Shown: positions 56,873-64,000 of the stretch, piece by piece | Layout: each line of letters begins with the position of its first letter | Position numbering within the stretch: position 1 is the first letter of the stretch | Source: a bacterium | Lineage (GTDB): Bacteria > Bacillota > Bacilli > Lactobacillales > Streptococcaceae | Assembly: GCA_905221375.1 (NCBI GenBank) | Contig: CAJNCY010000002.1 | Span: forward strand, 193,524 to 257,523 | DNA length: 64,000 nucleotides | Direction of reading: 5' to 3' | Position numbers and translations under genes: made by a program | The notes under the pieces: model-generated | What the model was told of the DNA's origin: nothing | Database searches by the model: none | The model's input: only the letters and a program-made list of their open reading frames with translations

Positions 56873-58132
56873 CTAATCCACATCCGCTTTCATCGGGTTA
56901 AAGAAGGCATTCAAATCATTGACCATGCCTTGTTTATCACCGGTCAAGACATAGTTCATGGTCAAGGTATGGAAGTCTGCTTCACTGGTCCAGTATTGTT
57001 GCAACCAGACCAAGTGACGATCCGTAAATGCATATTCGGTCATACCAGCAAGCGGTGAATCTTCTCCTGCTTGTTTGACCCCTTCAATCGCTGTTGGAGA
57101 TCCGTCCACATCGTAGTATTTTTGCATGACTTCTGGACGGGTCATATATTCCACAAAGGCATTGGCTTCTTTTGGATGTTTGGTGGTGGCTGAGATAGAC
57201 CATGCCAAGTCTCCCGCACCAACGGTTAAGCTTTGTCCTTTTTCTTTTCCTGGAATCATGAAGGTCCCAATCTTAAAGTTCGGTTTTTGTTCATTAATCG
57301 CTGTGATTGCCCAAGACCCATTTGGTGTCATGAGGACATCCCCACGTGCGAAGGCTCCGATAACATCGGTATAGCCAGCACCTTCCCAGTTCTTTTGCTT
57401 AGAGCCATTGATGCGAAGGATATCCATGACCTTGATGTCATCTTTCATAATCGGATCCGACAATTTAATGGCATTTGGTTTAGAATAACGAAGGTATTGA
57501 TTGGCTTCTTTTCCTCCACCTGTTGCTGTCGCAAAGGCTAATTGATTGTAACCATTGAGTGTCCAAGCATCTGCACCTGCAATTCCAAATGGTGTTTGTC
57601 CTTTAGTAACGATGTCTTTGACTAACTGTTCAAATTCATCCCAGGTTTCAGGAACCTTCAAGCCGAGCTCTTCGAATTTATCTTTGTTGTAGTAAATTCC
57701 ATAAGCATTAGCTGTAAAAGGAACGTTGTAAACTTTTTCGTTTACAGCATATTTTTCAGCGTAGCCATTTTTCACGCGTTTCAGGTAGTCTTTGTTGCTC
57801 AAATCTTCAAAGACACCTGCTTTTGCCCATTCTTGCAGTTCGATGGACTGTGGGTAAATATTGACCACATCAGGCACATCTCCTGCTAGAACACGTGTCT
57901 TCAATACTTCACCAGCATTTGGTACATTGACGACTTTGACCTTGATCTTAGGGTTTTCCTTCTCAAAATCACGAGCGATTTCTTCCAAGGTTTTGGTCAT
58001 TTCTTTTTTCTGGTTGAAATACTCGATGGTCACTGTGCCATCCGCAGATTTACCATAGTTGGAGCAAGCGCCGAGCCCAAACAAAGCTAAACCTGTAATT
58101 GCAAGAAGTCCGATTTTTTTATACCATTTCAT
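56873..58132 (-). CDS. rafE: Raffinose-binding lipoprotein
   Basis: 419 residues. Signal peptide with lipobox LGAC, Cys at residue 23, then family 1 extracellular solute-binding protein features (VTIEYFNQKKEMTKTLEEIARDFEKENP, AGDVPDVVNIYPQS, GSWAITAINEQKPNFKIG). GGAGG is 7 nt before the ATG. It lies 34 nt downstream of aga, likely in the same transcript; a hairpin is not obvious between them. Confidence 0.92.
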   Translation of the reverse strand: MKWYKKIGLLAITGLALFGLGACSNYGKSADGTVTIEYFNQKKEMTKTLEEIARDFEKENPKIKVKVVNVPNAGEVLKTRVLAGDVPDVVNIYPQSIELQEWAKAGVFEDLSNKDYLKRVKNGYAEKYAVNEKVYNVPFTANAYGIYYNKDKFEELGLKVPETWDEFEQLVKDIVTKGQTPFGIAGADAWTLNGYNQLAFATATGGGKEANQYLRYSKPNAIKLSDPIMKDDIKVMDILRINGSKQKNWEGAGYTDVIGAFARGDVLMTPNGSWAITAINEQKPNFKIGTFMIPGKEKGQSLTVGAGDLAWSISATTKHPKEANAFVEYMTRPEVMQKYYDVDGSPTAIEGVKQAGEDSPLAGMTEYAFTDRHLVWLQQYWTSEADFHTLTMNYVLTGDKQGMVNDLNAFFNPMKADVD

Positions 58133-58166
58133 TGGAAAGCCTCCTTTATAAATTTATACACCTTTA

Positions 58167-60329
58167 TTATAGTCTTCTAAAAATATACTGTCTACTCAAA
58201 AAATCTCCTTGGGATAAGATAACAGTTAAGCCCGCATACATTAGTTCGGCACCTGAGTAAACTTCTCCATTTTCCTGTAATTCATACAGTCCCTCTTCAT
58301 CCAAATCTTTTAACTTTAAAGTTGTTTCCATGGTCTCTACAACTGACAAAACTCGAACATAGGTCACAATCGTTTGATTTCCATAGTTAAATTGTACCGC
58401 TGCTTCATTGGATTCAGCATCGGGATTAATGAGCCTGTACTGCTGTCCTAACTGAACTACTGGCCGTAATTCCTTATACAAATTCACCTGAGTTTCAATG
58501 TCTTCTTTTTCTTTGTCAGTCAGACTAGTCAAATCAAGCTCATAACCCAGATTTCCCATCATTGCCACATGACCACGAGTTTCTAATGGTGTTATTCGTC
58601 CCATCTGATGATTCGGTACTGCTGACACATGAGCCCCCATAGAAATGGTTGGATAGAGATAAGATGAACCGTATTGAATTGGTAAACGTGCAATAGCATC
58701 AGTATTATCACTAGCCCAGACTTGTGGGAAATAACGCATCATACCAAGATCATTTCGTCCACCACCACCAGAGCAGGACTCAAAGAGAATCTGGCTGTGC
58801 TTCTCTGTCAGATAAGAAACAAGTTCATAAAGCCCCAGCATGTACTGATGAGATTGCATCTGTGTCTCTAGATAGTTCGAACCATTCCCCAGATTAGTGA
58901 TATTGCGGTTCATATCCCATTTGATGTAGTCAATTTTATGATGAGATAGGAGTTCATCTAAGACATTTTTCAAATATTCTACTACCTGAGAATTTGCAAG
59001 ATTAAGTACTAATTGATTTCTAGAATAGGTATGCTCATAACCTGGAACCTGAATAGCCCAGTCAGGATGTTTACGATACAAATCACTATCTACAGAAATC
59101 ATTTCAGGTTCTAACCAAAGCCCAAACTGCAAACCTCTTTCATGGATAGCTGAAATCAGACTTTCAAGACTTCCACCCAGTTTTTCCTCATTAACAACCC
59201 AATCACCTAAAGCACGATTATCATCAAAGCGATTACCAAACCACCCATCATCTAATACAAAAAGTTCTATTCCAACTTTCTTAGCTTCATCAGCTAGCTC
59301 TAACAGTTTTTCTCTCTGAAAGTCAAAGTAAGTAGCTTCCCAGTTATTGATTAGAATTGGACGTTCTTTTTTAGAAAATTCACTTGGCATAATATGCTTA
59401 AGTACAAAATTCTGACTTTCATGACTAATACCAGTTAATCCCTGATCTGAATAAGTCACTAAAGCTACCGGTGTTTCAAAATATTCCTCAGGATTTAACT
59501 TCCAAGAAAAGTTTTCTGGATTAATACCAATAGCCACCCGAACTTCATTCAATTGATTTTTTTGAACAAAAGCTTCAAAGTTACCACTATACATTAGTTG
59601 AATAGCAAACACATTTCCAGCATCCTCTGTGACTCCTTGATTACATAATAGAAGAGCTGGTGTTTGAGCATGCCCAGAAGCACCGCGGTTCGAACTAATC
59701 GAAAAGATTCCTTGTTCTACCTGTTGATGTCGAACAGTCTTTTCACGAGCATAAGCACCCTGCAGAGTTACTATTTCGTAAGTTGCCGCTGGAAAATCAG
59801 CCATAAAAGAAAAGTCTTTATGGATGACAACTTCCTGGTTACTATTATTCTCCAATTTACTATAGCTAGCAATTGTCGAATTATTATCAAAAGCAGTATA
59901 ATACAAAGTCAGACTAAGTTGAGCCTTAGAATCTTCTAAAATCAAGGCAAGAGTCTCTGTACCATCCATGCTGTGTGGAGAAGGTAAACCTTGTGGACCA
60001 TTTTGACTTTTTAAAATCTTTGCTTCTATAAACCGAAAATCTGTTACCTCAGTTGCATCATGCTGAACCTGTAAAGTTGGTTTTCTAAAGTCACCCAAAC
60101 CATGTTGTCCAAAAATTTGACGTTGCGTATCTAAGCTAAAGGTTCGATTAGTAGCTGTTGGATTTCCTGAAAAGGCATGGTCTCGTTCATAAACACTATT
60201 GGAACCTTTATAGTTCTTAATAGGCTTTCCTAAATGTTTCAAAAGTAAGTACCCATCACGATTTTCAATAATCAAACTTAGATTTTTACTTTCAACATAA
60301 AATAGATTATTCTCTATCCTAACTCCCAT
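58167..60329 (-). CDS. aga: Alpha-galactosidase (GH36)
   Basis: 720 residues, cytosolic GH36 enzyme releasing galactose from melibiose, raffinose and stachyose. The nucleophile Asp is in [11 protein letters not shown] (near 476), the [14 protein letters not shown] motif follows, and the acid/base Asp is in [12 protein letters not shown] (near 538). GAGG lies 8 nt before the ATG. The 107-nt divergent region with rafR has a near-perfect cre site, so it is probably induced by RafR and repressed by CcpA. Confidence 0.94.
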   Translation of the reverse strand: MGVRIENNLFYVESKNLSLIIENRDGYLLLKHLGKPIKNYKGSNSVYERDHAFSGNPTATNRTFSLDTQRQIFGQHGLGDFRKPTLQVQHDATEVTDFRFIEAKILKSQNGPQGLPSPHSMDGTETLALILEDSKAQLSLTLYYTAFDNNSTIASYSKLENNSNQEVVIHKDFSFMADFPAATYEIVTLQGAYAREKTVRHQQVEQGIFSISSNRGASGHAQTPALLLCNQGVTEDAGNVFAIQLMYSGNFEAFVQKNQLNEVRVAIGINPENFSWKLNPEEYFETPVALVTYSDQGLTGISHESQNFVLKHIMPSEFSKKERPILINNWEATYFDFQREKLLELADEAKKVGIELFVLDDGWFGNRFDDNRALGDWVVNEEKLGGSLESLISAIHERGLQFGLWLEPEMISVDSDLYRKHPDWAIQVPGYEHTYSRNQLVLNLANSQVVEYLKNVLDELLSHHKIDYIKWDMNRNITNLGNGSNYLETQMQSHQYMLGLYELVSYLTEKHSQILFESCSGGGGRNDLGMMRYFPQVWASDNTDAIARLPIQYGSSYLYPTISMGAHVSAVPNHQMGRITPLETRGHVAMMGNLGYELDLTSLTDKEKEDIETQVNLYKELRPVVQLGQQYRLINPDAESNEAAVQFNYGNQTIVTYVRVLSVVETMETTLKLKDLDEEGLYELQENGEVYSGAELMYAGLTVILSQGDFLSRQYIFRRL

Positions 60330-60368
60330 TTACTTCACCTCATCACTTTATTGATTATATTTTATCAA

Positions 60369-60417
60369 CTGAAATCGCTTTCTAAAATAGAAAAATGTCT
60401 CAAGAATATGGTAAAAT
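60369..60417. promoter_or_regulatory. aga-rafR control region (cre site, rafR -10)
   Basis: CTGAAATCGCTTTCT (60369-60383) matches the CcpA cre consensus except for the first position. TATGGTAAAAT (60407-60417) is an extended -10 for rafR with no good -35. RafR boxes were not resolved. Confidence 0.65.
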
Positions 60418-60436
60418 GTTAGGTAGGAGGTAGCAC

Positions 60437-61297
60437 ATGCTAGTTTTTTCAGAATACCAGACTGGAACAATTGACCTTTCCCTAAGCTTTTATGGATATG
60501 AGGAATGCACGCCTAACTACTCTTTTGGTCCAGCCATTCGTGATACATACGTCCTACATTACATTACCAAAGGACAAGGAAAATTTCATTACAAGGGTAA
60601 AATTGTTGATTTAAAAGAAGGAGATTTCTTTCTATTAAAACCAGAGGAACTAACCTTTTATCAAGCAGATAGTAAAGAACCTTGGGCCTACTACTGGTTA
60701 GGAATCACTGGAGGGAAAGCTCCTGACTATTTTGCTCTTTCTCAAATTTCTGATCAATCCTATCTCATCCAATCTGAAACTTGTCATACCCAGACTACTG
60801 CAAAACTCATCTCAGACATTGTCCGCTTCGCTCAGAATGCAAAATCCAATGAATTAGCTCAACTCCATATCATGGGACAACTCCATGAACTGATGTTTCA
60901 TCTGGGAACTATTGCTCCCAATCAGAAAAAAAAGAATATTTCATCAACTTACCAACTCTATCTTGAATGCAAAAGATTAATTGATAGCCACTATCCTCAA
61001 TCACTTACAATTCAAGATTTAGCAAAAGAATTATCCGTTCACAGAAGCTACTTATCAAGCGTATTCAAAGAATTTAATACCTTATCACCCAAAGAATACC
61101 TACTCTACGTTCGAATGCACCGAGCTAAACAACTTCTCGAAAATACCCAAGAGTCTATCAAAGTAATTGCATATTCGGTAGGCTTTTCAGATCCACTCCA
61201 TTTTTCAAAAGCTTATAAACAATACTTTAATCAGACCCCAAGTCATACAAGAAAAGAATATTCCCAACACCAACTAGTGAGAAAGGAAACACTATGA
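60437..61297 (+). CDS. rafR: AraC-family activator of the raf genes
   Basis: 286 residues. An N-terminal cupin-like sugar-binding part (YVLHYITKGQGKFHYKGKIVDLKEGDFFLLKPEE) is followed by the two AraC helix-turn-helix units (LTIQDLAKELSVHRSYLSSVFK and ESIKVIAYSVGFSDPLHFSKAYKQYF). GGAGG is 6 nt upstream of the ATG. Divergent from aga; RafR activates aga and rafEFG on raffinose in pneumococci. The stop overlaps the birA start. Confidence 0.93.
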   Translation: MLVFSEYQTGTIDLSLSFYGYEECTPNYSFGPAIRDTYVLHYITKGQGKFHYKGKIVDLKEGDFFLLKPEELTFYQADSKEPWAYYWLGITGGKAPDYFALSQISDQSYLIQSETCHTQTTAKLISDIVRFAQNAKSNELAQLHIMGQLHELMFHLGTIAPNQKKKNISSTYQLYLECKRLIDSHYPQSLTIQDLAKELSVHRSYLSSVFKEFNTLSPKEYLLYVRMHRAKQLLENTQESIKVIAYSVGFSDPLHFSKAYKQYFNQTPSHTRKEYSQHQLVRKETL

Positions 61298-62229
61298 AAT
61301 CCTACCAAACCGTCTACCAAATTCTAGCAAAAGAAAGCGATTATATCAGCGGAGAAAAAATCGCAGAAGAACTATCACTAAGCCGAACATCAATTTGGAA
61401 AGCCATCAAGCGTTTAGAACAAGAAGGCATTGAAATTGATAGTATCAAAAACAAAGGCTATAAACTAGTGAATGGAGACCTTATTCTTCCGGAACTTCTA
61501 GAACAAAATCTTCCAATTAAAATCAGTTTTAAATCCGAAACAAGATCAACACAACTCGATGCAAAAGAAGCAATTGATTTAGGGAATGAAGCAAACACTC
61601 TCTATCTAGCTTCCTATCAAACAGCTGGACGAGGCCGTTTTCAACGTTCTTTCTACTCCCCACAAGGTGGCATTTATATGACACTCCATCTTAAACCAAA
61701 TCTCCCCTATGACCAATTACCATCCTACACACTACTTGTAGCTGGAGCTATCTACAAAGCCATTAAGAACCTAACTTTAATAGATGTCGGCATAAAATGG
61801 GTCAATGATATCTACCTAAATAATCATAAAATTGGAGGAATTCTCACTGAAGCAATGACCTCTGTAGAAACAGGCTTAGTCACAGATATCATTATTGGAG
61901 TAGGAATCAACTTTACTATTAATGATTTCCCACAAGAATTAAAAGAAAAAGCTGCTAGCTTATTTAAAACTACAGCTCCAATAACAAGGAATGAATTAAT
62001 CATAGAAATCTGGCGTGCTTTCTTCGAAACACCAGCAGATGAGTTATTATACCTATATAAAAAACAGTCATTCGTTCTTGGAAAAGAAGTTACTTTCACA
62101 CTGGATAAAAAAGACTACAAGGGACTTGCTAAAGATATCTCTGAAAATGGAAAACTTTTGGTGCAATGTGATAACGGAAAAGAAATCTGGCTCAATAGCG
62201 GAGAAATTTCACTCAAGAGTTGGAAGTAA
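61294..62229 (+). CDS. birA: Biotin-protein ligase / biotin repressor BirA
   Basis: 311 residues. N-terminal winged helix (YISGEKIAEELSLSRTSIWKAIKRLEQEG) and a ligase domain with the biotinyl-AMP loop QTAGRGRFQRSFYSPQGGIYMTL, the GIKWVNDIYLNNHKIGGIL motif with catalytic Lys and a C-terminal SH3-like domain. It biotinylates carboxylase subunits. The start overlaps the rafR stop (ATGA), an unexpected pairing with a sugar regulator; the pneumococcal raf literature names this gene rafS. Confidence 0.92.
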   Translation: MKSYQTVYQILAKESDYISGEKIAEELSLSRTSIWKAIKRLEQEGIEIDSIKNKGYKLVNGDLILPELLEQNLPIKISFKSETRSTQLDAKEAIDLGNEANTLYLASYQTAGRGRFQRSFYSPQGGIYMTLHLKPNLPYDQLPSYTLLVAGAIYKAIKNLTLIDVGIKWVNDIYLNNHKIGGILTEAMTSVETGLVTDIIIGVGINFTINDFPQELKEKAASLFKTTAPITRNELIIEIWRAFFETPADELLYLYKKQSFVLGKEVTFTLDKKDYKGLAKDISENGKLLVQCDNGKEIWLNSGEISLKSWK

Positions 62230-62267
62230 TAATAAACTAGCACAACCATAAAAACGACAATATATAA

Positions 62268-62309
62268 AGATTTTAGCTTTTCTCCAGCCCACTACAGTTG
62301 ACAAAGAGC
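62268..62309 (+). mobile_element. Solo right end of an ISL3 (IS1167-like) element
   Basis: AGATTTTAGCTTTTCTCCAG… then CCCACTACAGTTGACAAAGAGC repeats the sequence after the ISL3 transposase at 36691-36732 with few changes. No transposase is present, so this is a deletion scar next to the tRNA cluster. Confidence 0.75.
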
Positions 62310-62315
62310 GCAAAA

Positions 62316-62363
62316 AAACTTCAGATAAGTAATCCAATTAAGTTTTACAAATCTGAAGTTTTT
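62316..62363 (+). terminator. Terminator between birA and the tRNA cluster
   Basis: AACTTCAGAT pairs with ATCTGAAGTT with A- and T-runs on both sides, so it may stop both the birA and the tRNA transcripts. Confidence 0.8.
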
Positions 62364-62417
62364 ATTCTACTACTCTTAAAAATACAAAAAAAGAGAGTTA
62401 TAAACCCTCATTAAAAC

Positions 62418-62504
62418 GGAGAATAAGGGATTCGAACCCTTGCGCCAGTTACCCGACCTAACGATTTAGCAAACCGTCCTCTTCAGCCTCTTGAGTAATT
62501 CTCC
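62418..62504 (-). tRNA. tRNA-Ser (GCT)
   Basis: GGAGAAT/ATTCTCC acceptor, long variable arm, anticodon in TTGCTAA. Last gene of the cluster. Confidence 0.95.
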
Positions 62505-62510
62505 AATTAA

Positions 62511-62584
<74 letters not shown>

Positions 62585-62618
62585 AAGTTAAAAACTTGGT
62601 AATTTGAACAAAGTTCAA

Positions 62619-62689
62619 AGCGGGTGACGAGAATCGAACTCGCGACAACAGCTTGGAAGGCTGTAGTTTTACCACTAAACTACACCCGC
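62619..62689 (-). tRNA. tRNA-Gly (TCC)
   Basis: Starts GCGGGTGTAGTTTAGTGG, anticodon loop CTTCCAA. Confidence 0.95.
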
Positions 62690-62709
62690 ATACATACTAT
62701 AATTAAAAA

Positions 62710-62782
62710 TGGCGCGAGACGGAATCGAACCGCCGACACATGGAGCTTCAATCCATTGCTCTACCAACTGAGCTACCGAGCC
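62710..62782 (-). tRNA. tRNA-Phe (GAA)
   Basis: Starts GGCTCGGTAGCTCAG, anticodon loop TTGAAGC, ends CGTCTCGCGCCA. Confidence 0.95.
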
Positions 62783-62786
62783 TTAT

Positions 62787-62859
<73 letters not shown>

Positions 62860-62870
62860 TTAATAGAAAA

Positions 62871-62959
62871 GGAGGATGTGGGATTCGAACCCACGCACGC
62901 TTTTACACGCCTGACGGTTTTCAAGACCGTTCCCTTCAGCCGGACTTGGGTAATCCTCC
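62871..62959 (-). tRNA. tRNA-Ser (TGA)
   Basis: GGAGGAT/ATCCTCC acceptor, long variable arm, anticodon loop CTTGAAA. Confidence 0.93.
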
Positions 62960-62971
62960 ATAATATTCAAA

Positions 62972-63045
62972 TGGACCTTGTAGGACTTGAACCTACGACC
63001 ACTCGGTTATGAGCCGAGAGCTCTAACCAGCTGAGCTAAAGGTCC
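62972..63045 (-). tRNA. tRNA with CAT anticodon (Ile2 or elongator Met)
   Basis: GGACCTTTAGCTCAG…, loop CTCATAA. With a separate Met tRNA next to it, this one is probably the tRNA-Ile2 whose C34 is changed to lysidine; I cannot prove the identity by eye. Confidence 0.85.
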
Positions 63046-63058
63046 AACAAGATCATTA

Positions 63059-63132
63059 TAGCGGCGAAGGGGATCGAACCCCCGACCTCCCGGGTATGAA
63101 CCGGACGCTCTAGCCAGCTGAGCTACACCGCC
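63059..63132 (-). tRNA. tRNA-Met (CAT, probable elongator)
   Basis: GGCGGTGTAGCTCAGCTGG…, loop TTCATAC, ends TTCGCCGCTA with a G1-U72 pair as in bacillar elongator Met tRNA. Confidence 0.87.
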
Positions 63133-63137
63133 ATATA

Positions 63138-63211
63138 TCGGGAAGACAGGATTCGAACCTGCGACACCTTGGTCCCAAACCAAGTACTCTACCAAGCTGA
63201 GCTACTTCCCG
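63138..63211 (-). tRNA. tRNA-Pro (TGG)
   Basis: CGGGAAG/CTTCCCG acceptor, anticodon loop TTTGGGA. Confidence 0.95.
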
Positions 63212-63226
63212 AGTTAAATAGAAAAA

Positions 63227-63300
63227 TGCACCCTAGAGGAGTCGAACCTCTAACCGCCTGATTCGTAGTCAGGTACTCTATCCAGTTGAGCTAAGGGTGC
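63227..63300 (-). tRNA. tRNA-Arg (ACG)
   Basis: Starts GCACCCTTAGCTCAAC, anticodon loop CTACGAA (A34 becomes inosine). Confidence 0.95.
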
Positions 63301-63311
63301 TCATTATATTA

Positions 63312-63397
63312 TGCCGAGGACCGGAATCGAACCGGTACGATCGTTACCAATCGCAGGATTTTAAGTCCTGTGCGTCTGCCAGTTCCGCCACCCCGGC
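63312..63397 (-). tRNA. tRNA-Leu (TAA)
   Basis: Starts GCCGGGGTGGCGGAACTGG, long variable arm, anticodon loop CTTAAAA. Confidence 0.95.
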
Positions 63398-63404
63398 CTC
63401 TCTA

Positions 63405-63476
63405 AGCGAACGACGGGATTCGAACCCGCGACCCCCACCTTGGCAAGGTGGTGTTCTACCACTGAACTACGTTCGC
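63405..63476 (-). tRNA. tRNA-Gly (GCC)
   Basis: GCGAACG/CGTTCGC acceptor, anticodon loop TTGCCAA. Confidence 0.95.
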
Positions 63477-63498
63477 ACTACTTTCTTCTATCTAAAAA

Positions 63499-63571
63499 TG
63501 CCGGCTACATGACTTGAACACGCGACCCTCTGATTACAAATCAGATGCTCTACCAACTGAGCTAAGCCGGC
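63499..63571 (-). tRNA. tRNA-Thr (TGT)
   Basis: Starts GCCGGCTTAGCTCAG, anticodon loop TTTGTAA. Confidence 0.95.
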
Positions 63572-63589
63572 TCATTTATTATATCTTAA

Positions 63590-63671
63590 TGCGGGTTAAG
63601 GGACTTGAACCCCCACGCCGTTAAGCGCCAGATCCTAAATCTGGTGCGTCTGCCAATTCCGCCAAACCCGC
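63590..63671 (-). tRNA. tRNA-Leu (TAG)
   Basis: Starts GCGGGTTTGGCGGAATTGG, variable arm, anticodon loop TTTAGGA. Confidence 0.95.
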
Positions 63672-63676
63672 ATATA

Positions 63677-63749
63677 TGACCCGTACTGGGCTCGAACCAG
63701 TGACCCATTGATTAAAAGTCAATTGCTCTACCAACTGAGCTAACGAGTC
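63677..63749 (-). tRNA. tRNA-Lys (TTT)
   Basis: Starts GACTCGTTAGCTCAG, anticodon loop CTTTTAA. The second lysine tRNA of the window; the CTT species is at 2901. Confidence 0.95.
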
Positions 63750-63772
63750 TAAAATAACTTACGTTATTCTAA

Positions 63773-63845
63773 CGGTCCCGACGGGAATCGAACCCGCGAT
63801 CTTCGCCGTGACAGGGCGACGTGATAACCGCTACACTACGGGACC
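63773..63845 (-). tRNA. tRNA-Asp (GTC)
   Basis: GGTCCCG/CGGGACC acceptor, anticodon loop CTGTCAC. Confidence 0.95.
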
Positions 63846-63847
63846 TT

Positions 63848-63920
63848 TGGGAGTTAACGGGATCGAACCGCTGACCCTCTGCTTGTAAGGCAGATGCTCT
63901 CCCAGCTGAGCTAAACTCCC
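63848..63920 (-). tRNA. tRNA-Val (TAC)
   Basis: Starts GGGAGTTTAGCTCAGC, anticodon loop CTTACAA. First tRNA after the 5S gene. Confidence 0.95.
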
Positions 63921-63923
63921 TAG

Positions 63924-64000
63924 AGCTAAGCGACTTCCATATCTCACAGGGGGCAACCCCCAACTACTTCCGGCGTTCTAGGGCTTAACTTCTGTGTTCG
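63924..64000 (-). rRNA. rrf: 5S ribosomal RNA (3' part)
   Basis: On the minus strand CGAACACAGAAGTTAAGCCC and the following GCCGGAAGTAG…GGGGTTGCCCCCTGTGAGA, ending GTCGCTTAGC, are the conserved 3' two-thirds of 5S rRNA. It is cut by the right window edge; an rRNA operon must continue beyond 64000. Confidence 0.93.

Overview
This window looks like a chromosome segment of a mitis-group Streptococcus (S. pneumoniae, S. pseudopneumoniae or S. mitis). Three things support this. Gene order follows the pneumococcal map in blocks: rarA-6S-tRNA-Lys, the sus sucrose locus, the trp operon, xpt-pbuX, galTKR, czcD-sczA-pnuC, the choline ABC locus, the raf locus, then a tRNA/rRNA cluster. BOX elements and a second family of small intergenic repeats are present. 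Leaders are typical Firmicute riboswitches (two T-boxes, one purine riboswitch). Statements about pneumococcal gene order are from memory and were not looked up.

Layout. 1-2973: a partial M50 membrane protease, a DUF3013 protein, rarA, 6S RNA and tRNA-Lys(CTT). 2974-11357: two carbohydrate modules (a HAD phosphatase with a LacI regulator; the susH-T2-T1-X/susR sucrose system), each ending in a degenerate copy of the tRNA-Lys 3' end plus its terminator. 11362-20879: an acetyltransferase, a competence-box prepilin peptidase, a full trpEGDCFBA operon behind a T-box leader, and a second tryptophan synthase beta gene behind its own T-box. 20887-29066: an amino-sugar aminotransferase and sugar transferase probably serving teichoic acid synthesis, a heterodimeric ABC exporter, a DUF421/DUF3290 pair, exoA and a VOC protein. 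29239-31581: purine riboswitch, xpt, pbuX. 31658-36732: an accessory slot with an IS110 remnant, a retron-like system and a decayed ISL3 element. 36950-43634: a thioesterase, galT-galK/galR, czcD/sczA and a truncated pnuC.

43634-48401 is foreign: an IS6 transposase fragment fused to the end of a plasmid repB, a broken orfX, an hsdS stub, then a four-gene ECF transporter with visibly higher G+C than its surroundings. It interrupts pnuC. 48488-53365: choline/betaine transporter, an NTF2-like protein, a MarR regulator and a polymerase/ligase-like membrane protein. 53503-62229: gtfA, rafGFE, aga, rafR and birA for raffinose-family sugars. 62418-63920: seventeen tRNA genes leading back to a 5S rRNA cut by the right edge.

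The most interesting system is the retron-like locus at 32297-35147. It has a reverse transcriptase with retron-type NAxxH and (V/I)TG motifs, a 25-bp-stem hairpin just upstream that looks like an msd, and an upstream 518-residue protein with a phosphoribosyltransferase-like loop and a probable winged-helix tail. It lies where, as I recall, pneumococci carry DpnI/DpnII restriction cassettes, so it may be a defence-gene swap at that site. Other points of note are the plasmid-derived ECF island with one degenerate ATP site, the stand-alone T-box-controlled trpB, and two related repeats each inserted between a riboswitch terminator and the first gene it controls.
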